Shown here piece by piece: positions 1 to 10,650 of a stretch of 64,000 nt of DNA. The notes beneath the pieces are model-generated. The model worked only from the letters and a program-made list of their open reading frames with translations. It did not search any database and was not told the origin of the DNA. How positions within the stretch are numbered: the stretch's first letter is position 1; every line of letters begins with the position of its first letter. The DNA comes from Pomphorhynchus laevis (taxonomy: Eukaryota; Acanthocephala; Palaeacanthocephala; Echinorhynchida; Pomphorhynchidae). Position numbers and translations under genes: made by a program. The stretch is from contig WNNJ02000715.1 in NCBI GenBank assembly GCA_012934845.2, positions 43,007-107,006 on the forward strand, in the 5' to 3' direction.

Positions 1-1119
1 GCTATAAGCATATGAAATAAAATAACTCATTGTAAAATTTTTAAATAAATAAACTGTTTATTCTAAATGACTTCATTTAATTATTTTCTTTGTTCAGAAT
101 TAAAATTATGTAAAAAAATTATATTCAAGGCAAACATTGTAAATTTTATTAAAAAATATAAAAATTATAAAAATTTATAAGTAAAAATAACAATTAGATT
201 GTTTTAACATATAATTTTAAAATATACGATATTATTATTTTTTATTAATTATTTTTAATTTAAATTTATTTTTTAATTAAATATTTGAATGCGTTTTTTG
301 TTTTTAAATGTTTTGCAGTGCTTCTTTAAATTTTTGATCAAAACTATATAAATTTTTTACATATACCATGTCATTTGAATGCAAAATAGAACTGTCTACT
401 GCTTGATATTATTCGAAAATTACATAAATAATGTTTTTATTTTGAAATTTCTTGTTTGGTTCCTTTAAATTTGCATATTTGCATATATTTCGATTGTTTT
501 TCCTAGAGCTTCTTTGGAAAGTAGTTCTAGTTTCGTTTCAATACAAAATGTGGAGACTTTAATCGTGTATTCAATATACAGCATTAAAATTAATCAATTT
601 GAGCCATGATTATTCTGAAAATTGACTAATAATCGAATCATCGAGTAATCGAATAAATCAAATCATTAAAATTCTGAAATTTTAAAATTAAAAGTATTTA
701 GTTAGACATGTTACTTATTAATTCACTTATTAGTAAAGCTTTCTTGTCAGGAATATACGTAAACTCAATATGCGATAAAACAAAACACGATTTTATTAAA
801 CCGAAGCTGAAGACGTGCGTTGTGAAGTGTGTAAATAAGGCTCTAATTAAACAATTTGTACTATATTTTATGGTATTATAAAATATAGTATACTAATTGT
901 TCCATTTTATACTAATTGTTGTAGCTAATTAATAATTTAGTCGAAAGTTAAAAATTTAAGTTAATCCAAAATGCGATGTTACAAATAATTTTATGATATT
1001 TTTGAAAACCTTTGAAATGAAAAAACGAACTTCCCTTACGAAATCCGTTTCGCCATCATTTTGACTTACAACGGGATATAATTTTTATTATTTAATGCAA
1101 ATAGATGACGTATACTTAC
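1..1119. other. AT-rich non-coding DNA, probably intron of the minus-strand gene
   Basis: No coding region or recognisable element is visible. The stretch lies downstream (minus strand) of a strong splice donor at 1119-1114, so it is most simply read as intron of the gene whose exon is at 1120-2197. Confidence 0.5.
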
Positions 1120-2197
1120 GGCAAAAAATTTTTTCGCATGAAGCTTTGCTTTGATAGTTATCACGATCCATACTGTAAGCGCATATAGGTATCATTTGCT
1201 CGCAGAGCTTTTCGTTGGCGACAAAAGTCATGTTCTGAGTAACAACGCCGTTTATAACACTGGGTTTACTTACTTTGCTACCAGGTGGCAATATTGAAAA
1301 AATTGATTTCTCATATGAAACCTCTCCGCACGGAGGCTTAGTAATCGTAATCATTGTATAAGTTTTCCCAGGGATAAACTTTTTATCGTCGGGCTCGATT
1401 TTGATTGTTGTCTGACCACGTTCCCCACACTTCAATTTTGCTGGTATAAGTAACATTAAATTTGAACTTTTCGATAAAAATGCACCAGTAACTTTATCTC
1501 TTTCTTCTAATACGAACATAACTTTAAAATATGTGCCATTCTGGGACGGTGGAAAGTTTGTGGTCAGTGTACAGTCTGAGTTAATTTTTACGTATTTTGT
1601 GTTGTTTAAATTATCAACACTATTACATGTTTTGCAGTCTTCGTTAGGCACTGGTTGTTTGCATATCAGTTTATCAAAATCCGGGTCGAATACATTGATT
1701 CTACTAGTTTCTTTCTTACCGATTGGAACTCTTAGTGCTGGTGGAATGAAAACTCTGGGTATTCGATTAAGTTTTCCATCTGATCTTAATGTTGAATTTA
1801 ATGAAAACGTAACATCATATGAGCCTTCCTTTCGTCGATCAACAAACGGAATCCAACAGCATCCTTGCAAATAGTATTTTATTAATCTATTACATGGAAC
1901 AGTATCATCCCTAACCATTTTTACTGTAGATGTCTCATCATTTGTCAGTTGATCGCATGTAAGGTGAATGATTTGCCGTGTCGGCTCAGGGTCAAATCGC
2001 TGATATGACGATTTTAACGCCTTTGAAGGATTTGGACATTCTTTTTTCGCAAAGGTTGAATGTGTCTGCCAAATTTGCGTAAGTTCAACACGGGCAACAC
2101 AGTTATTATTTTCATGTTTTACAAGTTCAATATTAAACATCATCCCACGCAAATGATCAGCGTTAACCATAGTTATGCTTAGCATAATTTCAAAGCA
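1120..2197 (-). CDS. Internal exon of an extracellular protein with a GCCW...DPD-type module
   Basis: A long open exon of about 359 codons on the minus strand. It is cysteine-rich and has several N-glycosylation motifs (NST, NNT, NGT, NMT). The middle carries GCCWIPF, then a beta-rich stretch with LRSDGKLNRIPRVFIPP, then DPDFDKLIC. From memory this order resembles extracellular proteins of many invertebrates that carry von Willebrand D, EGF or integrin-like parts. The likely setting is the secretory pathway or cell surface. I treat it as an internal exon, not a single-exon gene. A good donor (C then GTAAGTATAC) ends it at 1120, and reading past it gives a meaningless tail to a stop at 1088. 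At the 5' side a TTTAG acceptor at 2198-2202 leaves four in-frame codons (CFEI) before the first Met at 2185. The remaining exons were not found. Exact function is unknown. Confidence 0.65.
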
Positions 2198-2202
2198 CTA
2201 AA

Positions 2203-3150
2203 TTTATACAATTAAATATTCATGAAATACTTTGTAAAATATCAATCAAATAAATTTACGAAATAATTATTATTGATATATTTTTCCTGACTTCTAAATC
2301 AAATTATTGATAGTTTCTTGATAAAAAGTTAGCAAGAAAATCATATTTCCTAGACATATAAAAAACATAAAAAACATATGTGTAAAAGCATATAGATTGC
2401 AAGACTGAAATAAAGTAATGATTTTCATAACTTTTATGGTAATTTATGCTTTGAAAGCTTTTAATTTTCCAAATAGAGCGAAATGATTTATGAATTCGAT
2501 TAAATATTTTGCTTTCTCCCAGTAAAAACAATGGAGAGAGAGTGTAAAACCACTCGCACTGACTTTGTTCCTTAAAAATCATATACCAGTATTATAAACA
2601 TGCCAGTATTAATTTTGATAACTTACAATATAATTTTAAGTGCTTTAATTATTTTTATATTTTATTAAGATATACAGAAAGGGTTTTATATAAGCTAATC
2701 TTTATTAGATTTTTAATTTCGTTCTTATGGCAGTAAAAGCTTATACCTTATTTCAGAAAATAAGGGATATCTATAAGCTTATCCTATTATTTTTTTACTT
2801 TTAAAATTAATTAAAAGTCTACCTATATATTATTATTTAGTTAATATTCTACCCATATTTATGTTAAATATACATTTATTGATGTGTTTGGTTAGTGTAT
2901 ATTTTTATTGTTATTATTAACATTTATTGTCTGATTATAGTATTTTATATTACAGTAACTGTCGATTATACAACTTTAACATTTCGCAGTATTCAATAAA
3001 TCTTTGATTTATTGAACAAAGGATTTCTTTAGAAAAACTTATTATATTTACACAAAGATTTTTTTGCTCATTATCTCTTAATATTTCTAATTGTTCATAT
3101 ATATATACTTATCTTTTTTAATATCTTTAACTTTATTTTTCTTATTCCTT
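2203..3150. other. AT-rich non-coding DNA
   Basis: No supported gene. The small reading frame at 2304-2582 (minus) is AT-rich and looks random. An imperfect inverted repeat lies at about 2745-2785. The stretch 2995-3060 recurs, diverged, at about 24433-24500, so part of this is repetitive DNA. Confidence 0.4.
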
Positions 3151-3154
3151 TAAT

Positions 3155-3560
3155 CACCATGACTTCTTGGCTTGCGTTTAACCGGATTATTATAATATAG
3201 TTGTTTATTATGTACTATACTACTTCTGCCAATTCCTTGTACCACGTCATTCAATCCTAATGAGTACATGGAATTAAGCGTTTTAACCAAAAAAATCTTC
3301 TCGTTCTAATAGTTTTTTATTTAATATTGATATGTTTTCGTCGATAATATGTTCTAAAATAAATAAGTTACAGTTTTTAATATCATGTCCTATTAATCTC
3401 ATATGTTTATGAAATATAGTTTGACTATTATGCTGTATATTATATATGTTGCCTAAACCTAGTTTTTAACATTTGATATGTTTTTCCTATATATTGCAAT
3501 CCACATGTACATTGTATTAGATACACTACACCTGCGGTATTGCAGTTACACTTATTATTA
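3155..3560 (-). mobile_element. Penelope-like element, C-terminal GIY-YIG fragment
   Basis: Read on the minus strand this gives GVVYLIQCTCGLQYIGKT, the start of the GIY-YIG endonuclease of Penelope-like elements. It is followed by KHMRLIGHDIKNCNLFILEH and a C-terminal stretch ending KRKPRSHGD before a stop near 3157. One frame change lies in a T-run near 3300. The reverse transcriptase is absent. The GIY-YIG domain is the second-strand or target nicking nuclease in this family. Confidence 0.75.
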
Positions 3561-3569
3561 ATATTTAAA

Positions 3570-3860
3570 ACTATTTTGCTAATAGTTTTAATTTAATATT
3601 GCCTTATTTTCTTCGATAATATGTTCTAAAATAAATAAGTTACAGTTTTTAATATCATGTCCTATTAATCTCATACGCTTATAAAATATATAAGACTAAA
3701 TATATTTGACTATTATACTGTCTATTGTATATATGTTGCCTAAACCTAGTTTTTAACATGTAATACGTTTTTCCTATTTTTTTGCAGTCCACACGTGAAT
3801 AGTATTAGATACAAGACACTTGTGGCATAACAGTTACAATTATTATTGATATTTAACGAA
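3570..3860 (-). mobile_element. Second, tandem Penelope-like GIY-YIG fragment
   Basis: Nucleotides 3600-3830 repeat 3345-3540 in the same orientation, with small insertions. The counterpart of the GIY-YIG motif is badly decayed. Head-to-tail partial copies are usual for Penelope-like elements, so this is probably one complex insertion. Confidence 0.65.
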
Positions 3861-3903
3861 ATACGCGTGTTTGTCGTATTACTTACGATACAATTGTTAT
3901 TAT

Positions 3904-4251
3904 TTATAACATCACAAACTATACAATTTTTCTGTTAAATTTAAAAGATCTAAAATTAAAATCTTTAGTACTTACGTATTTTTCCAAATACGTAAGTACT
4001 ATTTTTGGAAAAATACGTAAGTACTTGGAAATTAAGTACTTTTGTAAGTACTTTAATTTTCAAATTTTTAAAATTTAAAAAATTTTAAATTTTTAAGAAA
4101 ATTTAATATTTTAAATTTTTATCTAAAACTTTTTCAAATGTTTTAACAATTTATTTTATTTAATAGCAAATGATGTTATAACATCACAAACTATACAATT
4201 TTTCTGTTAAATTTAAAAGATCTAAAATTAAAATCTTTAGTACTTACGTAT
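3904..4251. repeat. 75-bp direct repeat pair with an internal inverted repeat
   Basis: A block of about 75 bp (starting ttataacatcacaaac, ending tacttacgta) occurs at 3904-3979 and again at 4176-4250. Between and inside them lies a 20-bp perfect inverted repeat, 3967-3986 with 4006-4025, plus a third partial arm at 3987-4000. Confidence 0.7.
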
Positions 4252-4259
4252 GTTTCCAA

Positions 4260-6880
4260 TCTGGTTGTGTACATGTAACTTTTAAGTCATAATATTTTAC
4301 GTTGCTTTTTCGGTGTTGCCACATACTTAGTTTAGTAAACTAAGACTAAACTTACAACATGTCATCCAGCAGCATCTGAAAGGGAAAGGGGGAAAGAAAA
4401 TCACCTCCACTCCACGTGATACCGATCTAGATATTGGCCATCTACAGATCTTTAAAACGTGATTACGTGAAACAGTTAACATTTTAAAGTGTAAACACCT
4501 TGGGACGCAAACTCCTCTCTTTTTTCAAGATAATTTATTAGAAACAGAAAAAATAAATCAAAATAATTTGATAATATAACTGAGTCTATGTATAAAAAAT
4601 AATAATACCATTATAATAATGTTATTTTTAATAAGATTATCAAAAATAATAATGTTGTATGCAGAATACATAGTTTCAGTATTTTTGATAGAGGTCATAT
4701 TACCGGGAAAAACAAAATCCATAGGTCAATAATAACATGTCAGTAGAACAAATCAGATCTGAAAAATCAGTTATATAAAATCTTATATAAAAATTATATT
4801 AATTATATAATAAATATTAAATAATCGATATTTATTAATAAGTCTTGGCAAGCAAATTTTTGGTTCAGCTTTTATTTACAAGCTTGATGTATACACAATT
4901 AGTTACAAATAAGATCGATTTTTGAGTGTGTTAAGGTCATTTTTATCTTTGAATATAAGACTATAAACGCTATAATATTTTTCTAAAGCTATTTTAAAAG
5001 GCATTTATAATGTAAAAGGTAGCTCTATAACACTGTTAATTATACAAGCAACTTTGATAAATTGAGATTGATGTTTTGCTTAATCCTTACCAAATATATT
5101 ATCAAAGAGTGTGTTTGCATTTTGTTGAAAGTCTAACAGCCAAAATTATATATTCAATCAAAGTATGACAAAATAATATTGTCATGGAAACAGAAACAAT
5201 AGGGTGAAATTTTGAAATAATGCAATTAAGATAACTAAACTGAAAAAATTAAACTACTTTTAATAGTAATTGCTAAAACTAATGATCTAGTATGCAAGAT
5301 TGAAGAGAATAATCGACGTGATATTTTATTTTTTTTAAATAACAAAAATAATTATTAACTGGTATAAAACATTAATCTTAACTATAATACTTTAACCTTT
5401 GTTAGATTATACAAAACAGTGGGTTTTGAGCCATCCTAATTATAAAGATTTGTAACAAAGCACAATACGGCATTTCTATACAAATATATCTTAATCAAGC
5501 TACATCTCAGATGTTAACTTTCAAACATCTCGTTTCTGTGAATGGCATGTGTAAGCGAATTCTTCCGTGTTTATACTGACTCATATTCGAAAAAGGTCAC
5601 AATATTTGAAAAGCTCCTGATATCATCATCTTAATATCATATCTTGATATGGATACTCACAAAATTTGACACTTTAATATATCAAAGGAAACAAATAATA
5701 AAAAAATCATTTTAATCGAAAATATAAATATATTCGACAGCACTAATTCTTATCTTCCCCATTAATACAATTGATTTGGTCAAAACTCAAAGTTCACAAT
5801 AAACAGAACGTCCATTTTGTGCTGCTGCAGTAGTTGCTGGGCTAAAAATTAAAACCGTACTTAGATTCCTAGAGAAAACTGTAACAGCTGTCACAAGTTA
5901 TGTGCGAAGCATGTGGTAATTAGACAATTATCAGCATGTAAAAAATTAAGGGACAAACCCTTAGATAATGCCTTTAGTGTCAAAAGTTGAATTCCCAACT
6001 GGAGATTGCAGAAAGAATTATTAATTTTAAATTAAAACAATGTGATAATCGAGTACTTTTGAACAAAACAAACAATGAATCAGGAAACATTCCAAGCAAC
6101 AATTATTTTAAAATCAATTAGCAAAAATCATTTTGATATTTTAGGAATTTTAGAGGTAATTCTGTTCAGAATCCTGAGCAAAAATTTTTGGAAAGTGTGA
6201 AAATATTTTCATTTTTATTAATTTAAAACGATAAATTTTAAAAACAACTAAGTTACAACTAAGTTACGATTTTTATTTATTAATAAATACTTTATTAATA
6301 TAATTTTACTATTATTTTTAATTGTTCGTGTCAATGATGTTACTTTAGAATATAAATTTATTTAACAAGTACTTCCGAATTATTTCGAAAGTAAATGCAT
6401 AAAACTAATTTTTTAAACCTTTTAATTAAATGCTTATAAACACATGATATAAAACTAAAAATAATGTTTGGCTAATTAAATTGATAATAAATATATTTTT
6501 TTGTAAATTGATAATAAAAATTAATATTTATTTATTAGATTAATAAATTTGTGTTTAAAGATGAGATAAAAATAATAACTTCAGAATATAACAATTTTTA
6601 TCGTTAGAGAGATAAAACGGTGAATAATTGAATATTGACGGTGAATCGATTAACTAATTTTAATGTGCCCTCTTCCCGGGATTGACGAATTCATTAATAA
6701 CTATCTCAATTCCAATTTTCAGTCAACTAGATCTTTAGAATGCTTAACACCAAATACTAATTTAGAAGAATGAAATACATTAGCAAATTTTCGTTTATAT
6801 CAATTAAGGCACTTACTGTTCATTTTCAACGACGTAATGGTTTATTTCCATTATTGCATTGTTAACGAGTAAAATAATCT
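4260..6880. other. Intergenic AT-rich DNA with no gene seen
   Basis: Both strands were read. There is no long open frame, no known domain and no clear repeat. A less AT-rich patch at 4370-4520 has no recognisable coding content. A motif like the repeats at 18-19 kb (aactgagtctatgta) occurs near 4580. Confidence 0.4.
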
Positions 6881-6886
6881 TTATTA

Positions 6887-7019
6887 TGTCAACTGACCAC
6901 TTATCATGACATTATTCGCTGGCGGGTTGAGGAAGATACGTTGCTTAGAAAAAGGTTTCACTTTGATCCTACTAGAGTGACCTTCATTCAGGTAGCCATC
7001 CAACTCTTCCTTGTGATAG
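6887..7019 (+). mobile_element. LINE copy A (family 1), 5' piece, cut off by the Gypsy-type insertion
   Basis: Plus-strand reading gives HDIIRWRVEEDTLL then FHFDPTRV and VAIQLFL. This is the region after the endonuclease domain in the fuller family copy at 27901-31792. The copy is 5'-truncated near 6887. It resumes at 13872 on the far side of the LTR element, where the reading continues (IGNESLTKFN), and the LTR element is bounded by the 4-bp duplication atag (7016-7019 and 13872-13875). Confidence 0.8.
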
Positions 7020-7164
7020 ATGTAATGAATGGGCTGTTGCATTTGTGTGTAGCATTTACGCTTACACATCAGACATGCCGAATCGCTGCAAAGTTTGCAA
7101 CAGTTTAACGGTGCCTTTGATATCTGTGATTCGCAGTGCAATCGTACAAATATAAGACAGTATC
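7020..7164 (+). repeat. 5' LTR of the Gypsy-type fossil, first part
   Basis: Begins atgtaatgaatgggctg, matching the 3' LTR at 13703. It is interrupted after the 13-bp sequence ataagacagtatc (7152-7164), the target duplication of the LINE inserted here. The LTR continues at 9681. Confidence 0.8.
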
Positions 7165-9667
7165 ATAATAATAAAGATTTTCTTAATAAAAAATAAAACA
7201 TGGTGAAAAAATAAATAAATAAATAACAGGTCCGTTACATAAAATCCAAGGAAATGGACAATACTGCAAGTGAAGTCTTCTTCCATGATCACAGTCTCAA
7301 ATCCAGGAAGATCTGAGCCCCCCCACAACCGATCCAACACGCCGCTTTCCGACTGAACCACCCGGGGTCTTTCACCCCTCCCCCCAAAGAATCAAGTCGG
7401 TGCGGACAATGCTGGGTAAATGAGAGATGAGGAGCATAATAAACCTTAGTCTTTGCTCAGGGGGACGTCCTCTCGAAAAGAAAACTAATCCCGAGATAGC
7501 CTAAGTGCTTCAAAGGCGCACCTGGGTCATCAGGTGCGCCTTTGACATATGCTGAGCCCGTTTCAGGGCCCACCTAGCTTTCTTCAGGGTACGTTTGAGT
7601 CTATCCAGGTCAGCGTTTGCCGACCAGTTCACCGTAACGGTAAACCCCAGGTATTTTACTCGACTTGTGAAGGTAGGGATGGGTTCAGAGGCAAATATGG
7701 AGGAGAGCGCAGAGAGTGCTAATCTCTTAAGTTTTTGCTTTGTAGCAGGGGTGCACTAAAAGACAACCGCCTGCGATTTGGCGGAGTTTAAAATAAGATT
7801 GGATATGGGTAACTGGTCTTTTAATCTTAAAAAGAAACGGCTGATGTCAAAGACTACGTCTTTACACGTGTGTCCAGTGAACAGGGCTGTGGTGTTATCA
7901 GCGTACACCACAAGACGTTGTTCGCGTTTAAATATTTTGAATAGGTTAATAGAGGCAGCAAGATATAAGATAGGAGAAAGTGGGGATCCTTGAGGTACAC
8001 CCGTATAAGGGTAGAACTGACGCGCATCAGGGTCGTCTTCATAATAAAATCGCTTGGTGTACAGCAGTATCTCAACCCTGTTCACAATTTTTGCGGGCAA
8101 CCCGGGGGACCTGAGAGAAGAGATCACAAAAGGGATGGAGATGCGGTCGAATGCAGTATAAAAGTCAAGGAAGACAGCCACAACAAGACCTCGGCTATTA
8201 TCTCGACAAAACTGCTCCACATCACCAACTGCTAAATGGACCGAGCGACCTTTGACGAACCCATGAAAACCTAAAGGGATCAAATTACGCCTACTTAAAT
8301 GGTCGCAGATATTACGCGCAAGCGCTTTTTCGTAAATCGACAAAAGGGCATTTTGAATCGAGATGGGTGGCAGATCTGTAGGGCATAAGCAGGATTTTTT
8401 CTTATTAATAAAAACACGCTTACTAATATTGATGCCTGCTACATCGGATGGGAAGGCTAAAAGCATTGTGACGGCCACCTCTCTTCTCTGATCAGCTGTC
8501 AAAAGCTGACAGACCTTAGAAGAAAGTGAAGTGACAGATTTGGAGGTGCCCGGGAGTGGACTACAGGAGTTAAGTATATCCGTAACAGATAGATCCTAAC
8601 TCCTGAAGTTACACCAATGCGGGATTGGTTGAGGGGATTGAGTGGCTCCATAGTTGTGTATGGCTAGTGACTCCTATAAAACTTATTCATGACGTTTCTT
8701 ACTTATCCAACCCAATACCCTATCCTTCCAACACACAAACTTCTCCTTCTTGAAAACTTCCAAAAGGAAGACTGAGAAGGGTTAGGACGAGCAATACTCG
8801 CCCTATCCCTTCCCAGCTGGAATCTATATCTAGTACTCCAGTATTCATTCGAGAGGGCCTGTCTGGCGGAAGCAGAGAGATTAGGAAGGTTCAGCAATTT
8901 GGCTAGGACCTTGAGTTTTGTCGGAGTGGGATTGAATAAGCGGCCTTTATAGGTAGTCGATAGAATCGCGGTAGCTTGCGAAAATAGGTAGGTATAAGGT
9001 TCGGTTAAACTCTCATTTCCTATTTTGGGGAAGAATTGGATAGCCGCCTGAAAGAAGGCCACTTTGATCAGATCAAAGTGAAACCTCCTTCTAAGCAACG
9101 TATCCTCCTCAATCCGTTAACGAATAAGGTCATGAGAGGTGGACAAATGTTGACGCGACTGCTTCGTACAGAAGGGTTTAAGCAACCACCTCGAGTGAAG
9201 CAGTATAATGTCGAGGATAGAATTTGTAGATGTGCAATGAAAGGTAGCGGAGTGTGGTTTGTAAATAAGATAACCGTTCCTAGCTCTGCGAAGTGCTGCT
9301 TTGATCCAACTACCATTTCTGTTGTTGAAGTCTCCAAGTATTAAATCATAGCCGTTGTCAATAATACCATCTAGGAGGTCACGGTTCTTGTGAATTTCCA
9401 CTGGACGAATGTAGACATTGGCTAGACTGAGGCGTTTACCGTTCTTACTGAGTGAAACTACCAGACAAGACAGGGCTGGACATGAGTAGTTTAGCAGGGG
9501 GGAGGACCTTAAAGAGCACTTTATTAAGGTCAAGATTCCTTGAGATGAAGAGGAGTGAGGAGGGGTTATGTGCGGAGTATAGTGGGAACATATATGCTTT
9601 GGAATAAATTGAGTAATGTTCTGGGGGAGACGGATAGACCGCGTCTCCTGAAGGACTATAACATCTG
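7165..9667 (-). mobile_element. LINE copy C (family 1), 5'-truncated, inserted in the 5' LTR
   Basis: A minus-strand non-LTR retrotransposon with reverse transcriptase sequence best seen at 7756-8502 (FLDFYTAFDRI, GVPQGSPLSPIL, YADN in place of the usual YADD) and linker sequence at 8703-9098. It starts in the endonuclease region (DVIVLQET-type sequence at 9667) and ends with the tail ATCTTTATTATTAT at 7165. A 13-bp target duplication (ataagacagtatc, 7152-7164 and 9668-9680) marks a normal target-primed insertion. Several frame changes and the catalytic substitution YADN show that it is dead. A hairpin at 7511-7544 replaces sequence present in sister copies. Confidence 0.85.
7511..7544. repeat. 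Hairpin, 14-bp perfect arms, 6-nt loop, inside LINE C
   Basis: Arms caaaggcgcacctg (7511-7524) and caggtgcgcctttg (7531-7544). Sister LINE copies at 28230-28275 and 36900-36940 lack the second arm and instead carry the 3' part of the coding region (ggttttcccattcaacg in the copy near 28255). Confidence 0.9.
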
Positions 9668-9680
9668 ATAAGACAGTATC

Positions 9681-9747
9681 TATAAACGTTTAATAGTTTT
9701 TTCGTTGTACGTTGGTTTAAAAACAAGCTTCATACATGTCTGTTACA
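9681..9747 (+). repeat. 5' LTR of the Gypsy-type fossil, second part
   Basis: Continues the LTR after LINE copy C. It matches 13805-13871 closely and ends tctgttaca. Confidence 0.75.
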
Positions 9748-9796
9748 ATAGGGAATGAGAGTCTTACCAAATTTAATTTCTTCCTCTTTCCAATTT
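9748..9796 (+). repeat. Echo of LINE target sequence between the 5' LTR and the internal region
   Basis: Starting atagggaatgagag, this repeats the LINE A sequence that follows the 3' LTR at 13872-13915. It separates the LTR end from the primer-binding-type sequence at 9803. It is not expected in a simple provirus. Confidence 0.65.
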
Positions 9797-9802
9797 GTTA
9801 CA

Positions 9803-10650
9803 ATTGGCGACTAGGGTGATGGCTCAAACGAGGTTAGTGTACATGATCTTTTTACATTGGTTTACAGGCAACAAAGGAATCAGAGTGCGATCTTCGATTT
9901 ATTTCAGCGGACATTATCATCAACCGCTAATAACGGAAGTGGGTTAAACACGACAAATAGTCATCGAACAATACCCTAATTTCGAGTAGTACAGCAGCGA
10001 TGCACAAACTCGGGACAATTATTATAATCAGGTGCAAATGCATTTTAAGGCAAATTATGTTGAAGATGAAATAAAGAATGTGCTAACATGAATTGGTCCG
10101 CACAGATACAATTTGATTGCTGATAGTTTGGCAGTTAATGATTTGGACCAAATAAACTTTACTGAAATTATTCAGAGATTGAATGGCTCTTTTTATAAAG
10201 AATCCTACATTGTAATGGCTCGATATGGTTTAAGTAAATTGGTAAAGAACATTGGTGAAACATAAAATGACTTCATCGCACGTTTAAAAAAACAGGCGAA
10301 ATAATGTCATTTTTTCAACGATAAAATAACTAACGAAGAGGAAGTAACAAATGATCGAATTAGGGATGCAGTCATTTTGAAGATTCAATCAGAATCATTG
10401 CGATTACAAATCTTGTAGATGAAAAATCCTGATTGGCAGGATGTTTTGAAAAAGGTTAATATGCATGAATGTGCAGATAATGCGGTAAAGTGTATTCAAA
10501 CACCCACCAGTCAGAATCAAAAGCCGTTTCGATTTGAATTCGACACATGGGCATCGCTGTCAATAATACAACAGTCAATATGGATGCAAATATGGAGGTC
10601 GATATTACGAATATGTGAAGATTACGAACATATGAAGGAAGTGCTTTAAT
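9803..10650 (+). pseudogene. gag-like region of the Gypsy-type fossil
   Basis: Lies between the primer-binding-type site and the protease-like sequence. Position and weak coding signal are the only support. It is decayed. Confidence 0.45.

Noticed and set aside
2304-2582. 92-codon minus-strand frame
   Set aside because: AT-rich, dominated by Phe, Tyr, Ser and Ile, with no splice sites or family likeness; expected by chance in this base composition.
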